A DNA stretch of 32,192 nt, taken from the IMG/VR virus record IMGVR_UViG_3300025699_000035, positions 1 through 32,192 of that record. The stretch is one strand, 5' to 3'. The notes beneath the pieces were generated by a model. That model saw only the letters and a list, made by a program, of their open reading frames with translations, did no database searches and had not been told where the DNA came from. Below, one piece after another: positions 29,876-32,192 of the stretch. The stretch comes from a virus. The number at the start of each line of letters is the position of its first letter. Within the stretch, counting starts at the first letter, position 1. The position numbers and the translations under genes are program-made.

Positions 29876-30194
29876 TGAAAGAAGAAATGCCGTAAACATT
29901 ACTAGGCAGTTTCTATTGGACTTACTTGATCCAAAGAAAACTCCGAGAGTACCGAGTGCAATAAGAAAGGAAGCTGGTCGATGTCTAAGACATTATCCAG
30001 GTGAATACTATATGGAGAAAGCTCGAGAACAAGCACCAGAACTATTTGGAGATTGGGACGATTACTACGTTAAAGATGAACAAGCGCCTGAACCATTCGG
30101 TGATGGGGGTGATTACTACGTTAAAGGTGAAGAAGTGCTTTCACCATTCGGTGATGGGAATTGGGATGCCCACATCATACATAATGATGGATGA
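29862..30194 (+). CDS. BPSL0761-like protein with 17-residue repeats
   Basis: 110 residues. The N-terminal half (MTMPDERRNAVNITRQFLLDLL, TPRVPSAIRKEAGRCLRHYP) matches the BPSL0761 family pattern. The C-terminal half is a tandem repeat: residues 58-74 and 75-91 share AP(E)xFGDxxDYYVKxE, and a third partial unit follows. The frame ends after an odd AHIIHNDG tail. Another DYYVK unit exists after the stop in a different frame. Function unknown. Confidence 0.65.
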   Translation: MTMPDERRNAVNITRQFLLDLLDPKKTPRVPSAIRKEAGRCLRHYPGEYYMEKAREQAPELFGDWDDYYVKDEQAPEPFGDGGDYYVKGEEVLSPFGDGNWDAHIIHNDG

Positions 30195-30213
30195 CTACTA
30201 CGTTAAAGAGGAA
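30033..30213 (+). repeat. 51-bp tandem repeat array
   Basis: Units begin at 30033, 30084 and 30135; each encodes an FGD...DYYVK segment. The sequence GACTACTACGTTAAAGAGG at 30193 is the end of a further unit, now beyond the stop and shifted by one base. Confidence 0.75.
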
Positions 30214-30220
30214 AATGAGA

Positions 30221-30499
30221 ATGAGTAAGTTTGTTTTAGTAGAATGTGTTAGTACTTTTCGTATGCGATATGCTGTAGAATTAAATGACGATGATCCAGT
30301 CGAATGGGCACTTGATACTGTAGTGATGAATCCTGATAATGAATTAGGTCAACAGCATCTTGGTGAACAAATAGTTTCACATCGAGTAGTAACAACTGAT
30401 GAGATTGTCGAACTCGCTAAAGAAGATAGTCCTGTAGGTCATTGGTCTAAAGATGATGTATTAAATAAACTCACGAATAGAATTAAGGATGATGTATGA
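30221..30499 (+). CDS. conserved phage protein, 92 residues
   Basis: ATG 30221 has GAGG nine bases upstream; the longer frame from 30191 reads the repeat remnant and is rejected. FVLVECVSTFRMRYAVELNDDDPVEWALDTVVM and HLGEQIVSHRVVTTDEIV match a small conserved phage family without known function. Confidence 0.7.
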   Translation: MSKFVLVECVSTFRMRYAVELNDDDPVEWALDTVVMNPDNELGQQHLGEQIVSHRVVTTDEIVELAKEDSPVGHWSKDDVLNKLTNRIKDDV

Positions 30500-30891
30500 G
30501 TAAGTTAGGAAGCGAACCTTTGATGTTTAATCCCACTGCACCAGAACAAAATATAGTTCCGGAATATTGGGTGTTAATGAAAATGCAAGTCGATCGTGAT
30601 GTATTCTTCCAAGGACCTAATATGGTTATCCTTGCTGGTTGGGGCGCAAAACAACTAGATATTCCATTTTCTGATGGGCGGTGGAGACGATCAACTGAGA
30701 TCATCTCTATTACTAATTCAAAAGATAAGTATATAGTTAAGACTGAATCAGGATCAGAGTATATTCTAAATAAGTTAAGTGAGAAGGTACATCCTTTAGC
30801 CGAAGGTGCTTATAAAGCCATTATCGATCATGGTGGCGAACAAGTCGAAATGCTAAACTATTTTATGCAACCTGAGGATGGTGCGCTATAA
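30496..30891 (+). CDS. phage protein, paralogue of the 29271 gene
   Basis: 131 residues. YWVLMKM, VILAGWGAKQLDIPFSDGRWRRSTEI, TESGSEYILNKLSEKVHPLAEGAYKAII and GGEQVEML follow the same layout as the 29271 protein, with about 20 extra N-terminal residues. Stop and next start overlap (TAATG). Function unknown. Confidence 0.7.
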   Translation: MSKLGSEPLMFNPTAPEQNIVPEYWVLMKMQVDRDVFFQGPNMVILAGWGAKQLDIPFSDGRWRRSTEIISITNSKDKYIVKTESGSEYILNKLSEKVHPLAEGAYKAIIDHGGEQVEMLNYFMQPEDGAL

Positions 30892-31055
30892 TGGATATCG
30901 CAACTCTTGTCATAGTTTTTATATGTGTTAGTGGTGCAACTATTACGGCATACTCTAAGGGTGTTATGAATGGAGCTGAAGCCACAATATCAATATTAGA
31001 AGCACAAAAAATTATAAAAGTTGACGATGATGGAGACATAAAACCGTATAAATAG
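30891..31055 (+). CDS. 54-residue membrane-anchored protein
   Basis: An N-terminal hydrophobic helix (IATLVIVFICVSGATITAY) is followed by NGAEATISILEAQKIIKVDDDGDIKPYK. Its final codons encode the TATAAATA late promoter. Small proteins with this layout recur in T4-like phages. Function unknown. Confidence 0.65.
   Translation: MDIATLVIVFICVSGATITAYSKGVMNGAEATISILEAQKIIKVDDDGDIKPYK
31047..31054 (+). promoter_or_regulatory. T4-type late promoter
   Basis: Exact TATAAATA at the 3' end of the preceding gene, 31 bases before ATG 31086, followed by an AT-rich start region. In T4 this is read with gp55 and gp33 and activated by the gp45 clamp. Confidence 0.75.
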
Positions 31056-31085
31056 TTATAATATTTAATATTTACGAGGCTCATA

Positions 31086-32192
31086 ATGAGAAACTTTAAT
31101 TCTTTTCAACGACATTTAGATTTACTTAATGAAAATCTTTCAGAACTGGAATATAATGGCAATGATAACTCATTCGCATTAGGAGTCTTAGAACAAATCG
31201 ATTCTCAAATAAGCTCTATAAAATCTAATATCGAAATTGATGTTAGACCTGCTAAACAAAGTGGTAAGAAATTAGGCGTAAGTCAAACAATGCCTGATAA
31301 AGATAGAGAAAAATTCTCAGCACTCGCTCGAGATATCATAGACAAAACCGAAGATCTTACTCTTATGATGGGTAGTGTTCCAGGTGCACGTAAAGAAAAG
31401 GACTATGCATTTAAACATAAGGATATGAAAAAATATATCTATGTGAATAATAGGCCTGATGGTGCTCGTGGTGCATTAGGTGATGATCCTCATGAGCTTA
31501 TGACCGCAGCTTTATGTCTATTTCCTAAACAGCATAATATAACTAATTCAGATGAAATGGATGCCTTAGTAGAACTCATACAAGGACAACTTAAAAATGT
31601 TAAAGGATATAAGCCAAGTCAAGTCAGCTCTTTAAAAGATGATTACGCCAATTTAGCCATGGCTGTTTCTGCTGCTAACTCGATTATTAGTGCTGGATAC
31701 GGCAATGCAGATAAAGTATATCTTACAGGCCAAGCTTGGGATGACGATGTAAAACAGTTTCAAGTTACAAAGTATGGAATGAAAGATTTTAATTCATCTG
31801 ATTTTATTATTAAAAAGGGTGATAATTTCCTTGGTGTGTCTTTAAAGAAAAAGAAAAGAAGTACTCAAGGTGATCCAACACTTATCAATAAAGCATTCAC
31901 TACGTTACTTAGTGGAAAGGAATTCGATAAGTTAAGAAAGCAAATTGATAAAGATGCTGGTGAGTTCTATGTTCATGTAATCAATTTAGCTGCTAAGTTA
32001 AAAATACTTTCACCAGAGTTGATGCAAGACATTAAGAAGAATAAGCCTACTCCTAAGAATTGGAAACAATATATTCAAAGAATACCAAATGACTTAGTGA
32101 ATAGAGTATTAAAAGGTAAGAGAACGCTATTCGGTGATATGGCTCAAACTGTTATTAACAATAGCGATCTGATCGCAAATCAGTTAGTTCAA
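31086..32192 (+). CDS. conserved T4-like late protein (3' partial), unknown function
   Basis: Open from ATG 31086 to the end of the window (369 codons so far). GAGG precedes the start. The N terminus (NFNSFQRHLDLLNENLSEL) is helical. The middle has ADKVYLTGQAWDDD, YGMKDFNSSDFIIKKGDNFLGVSLKKKKR, DPTLINKAFTTLL. I recall this GMKDFNSSD...GVSLKKK segment from other marine T4-like phages, where the protein is uncharacterised. Asp followed by a Ser-x-Lys strand loosely recalls PD-(D/E)xK nucleases, but the acidic residue is missing. A late promoter suggests a virion or assembly role. Confidence 0.7.
   Translation, partial: MRNFNSFQRHLDLLNENLSELEYNGNDNSFALGVLEQIDSQISSIKSNIEIDVRPAKQSGKKLGVSQTMPDKDREKFSALARDIIDKTEDLTLMMGSVPGARKEKDYAFKHKDMKKYIYVNNRPDGARGALGDDPHELMTAALCLFPKQHNITNSDEMDALVELIQGQLKNVKGYKPSQVSSLKDDYANLAMAVSAANSIISAGYGNADKVYLTGQAWDDDVKQFQVTKYGMKDFNSSDFIIKKGDNFLGVSLKKKKRSTQGDPTLINKAFTTLLSGKEFDKLRKQIDKDAGEFYVHVINLAAKLKILSPELMQDIKKNKPTPKNWKQYIQRIPNDLVNRVLKGKRTLFGDMAQTVINNSDLIANQLVQ

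Noticed and set aside
31086-32192. PD-(D/E)xK nuclease call for the last gene
   Set aside because: The strand resembling the core ends in SLK, lacking the required acidic residue before x-Lys, so the match is too weak.

Overview
The window is part of a lytic T4-like myovirus genome. It is about 36 percent GC and extremely compact, every gene is on the + strand, and many start and stop codons overlap by 1 to 30 bases. The T4-type core is recognisable from motifs: sliding clamp (gp45), clamp loader (gp44, gp62), RegA, family B DNA polymerase (gp43), dCMP hydroxymethylase (gp42), dCMP deaminase (cd), UvsX and the gp41 helicase. Hsp20, a CobS-type AAA ATPase, ThyX, a MazG-like enzyme, a short gp62 and a polymerase of about 835 residues resemble marine (cyano-, pelagi- and vibrio-type) T4-like phages more than enteric ones. 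A secreted protein with an outer-membrane-like C terminus suggests a Gram-negative host. The host cannot be named from this sequence.

Layout. 1-3485: a partial VWA (CobT-like) gene, a small membrane protein, a CobS-like ATPase and a DUF3310-like protein. 3550-8431: gp45, two small proteins, gp44, gp62, regA, a 435-residue protein of unknown function and hsp20. 8477-13690: a tiny membrane protein, DNA polymerase, a small beta protein, MazG-like NTPase, an AEP primase-like protein and three small genes. 13733-21158: the most unusual block. It runs DUF1599-like protein, dCMP hydroxymethylase, dCMP deaminase, myo-inositol-phosphate synthase, HAD phosphatase, a helix-hairpin-helix protein of the aGPT-Pplase/HMUDK-helical type, FkbM methyltransferase, SGNH-like protein and a C5-cytosine methyltransferase-like protein. 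21187-25646: ribosomal protein bS21, UvsX, two small genes, gp41, a secreted beta-barrel-like protein, small membrane proteins and ThyX. 25653-25879: tRNA-Thr, tRNA-Asn and a degenerate tRNA-like element. 25997-31055: a run of small, mostly unknown genes, including two paralogues and a repeat-containing protein. 31086-end: a partial gene behind a T4-type late promoter.

Regulation. Ten TTTACA/TATACA-N17-TATAAT promoters are spread through the window, all with a 17-base spacer. Several are near-identical copies, and some lie inside the 3' end of the preceding gene. Exact TATAAATA late-promoter matches precede hsp20 and the last gene. Three of the sigma-70-type promoters also have a CTAAATA element just upstream, which would allow early and late transcription of the same genes.

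How the genes may work together. The hydroxymethylase keeps the T4 catalytic Cys and the Asp associated with dCMP specificity, so the phage probably makes 5-hydroxymethyl-dCMP. The deaminase and ThyX supply dTMP, and the MazG-like enzyme could remove unmodified dCTP as T4 gp56 does. No glucosyltransferase is visible. Instead a contiguous, overlapping gene block encodes inositol-phosphate synthesis, a phosphatase and DNA-hypermodification-type enzymes. The inference, untested, is a DNA base hypermodification pathway that builds on hydroxymethyl-pyrimidine and may use an inositol-derived or otherwise unusual group.
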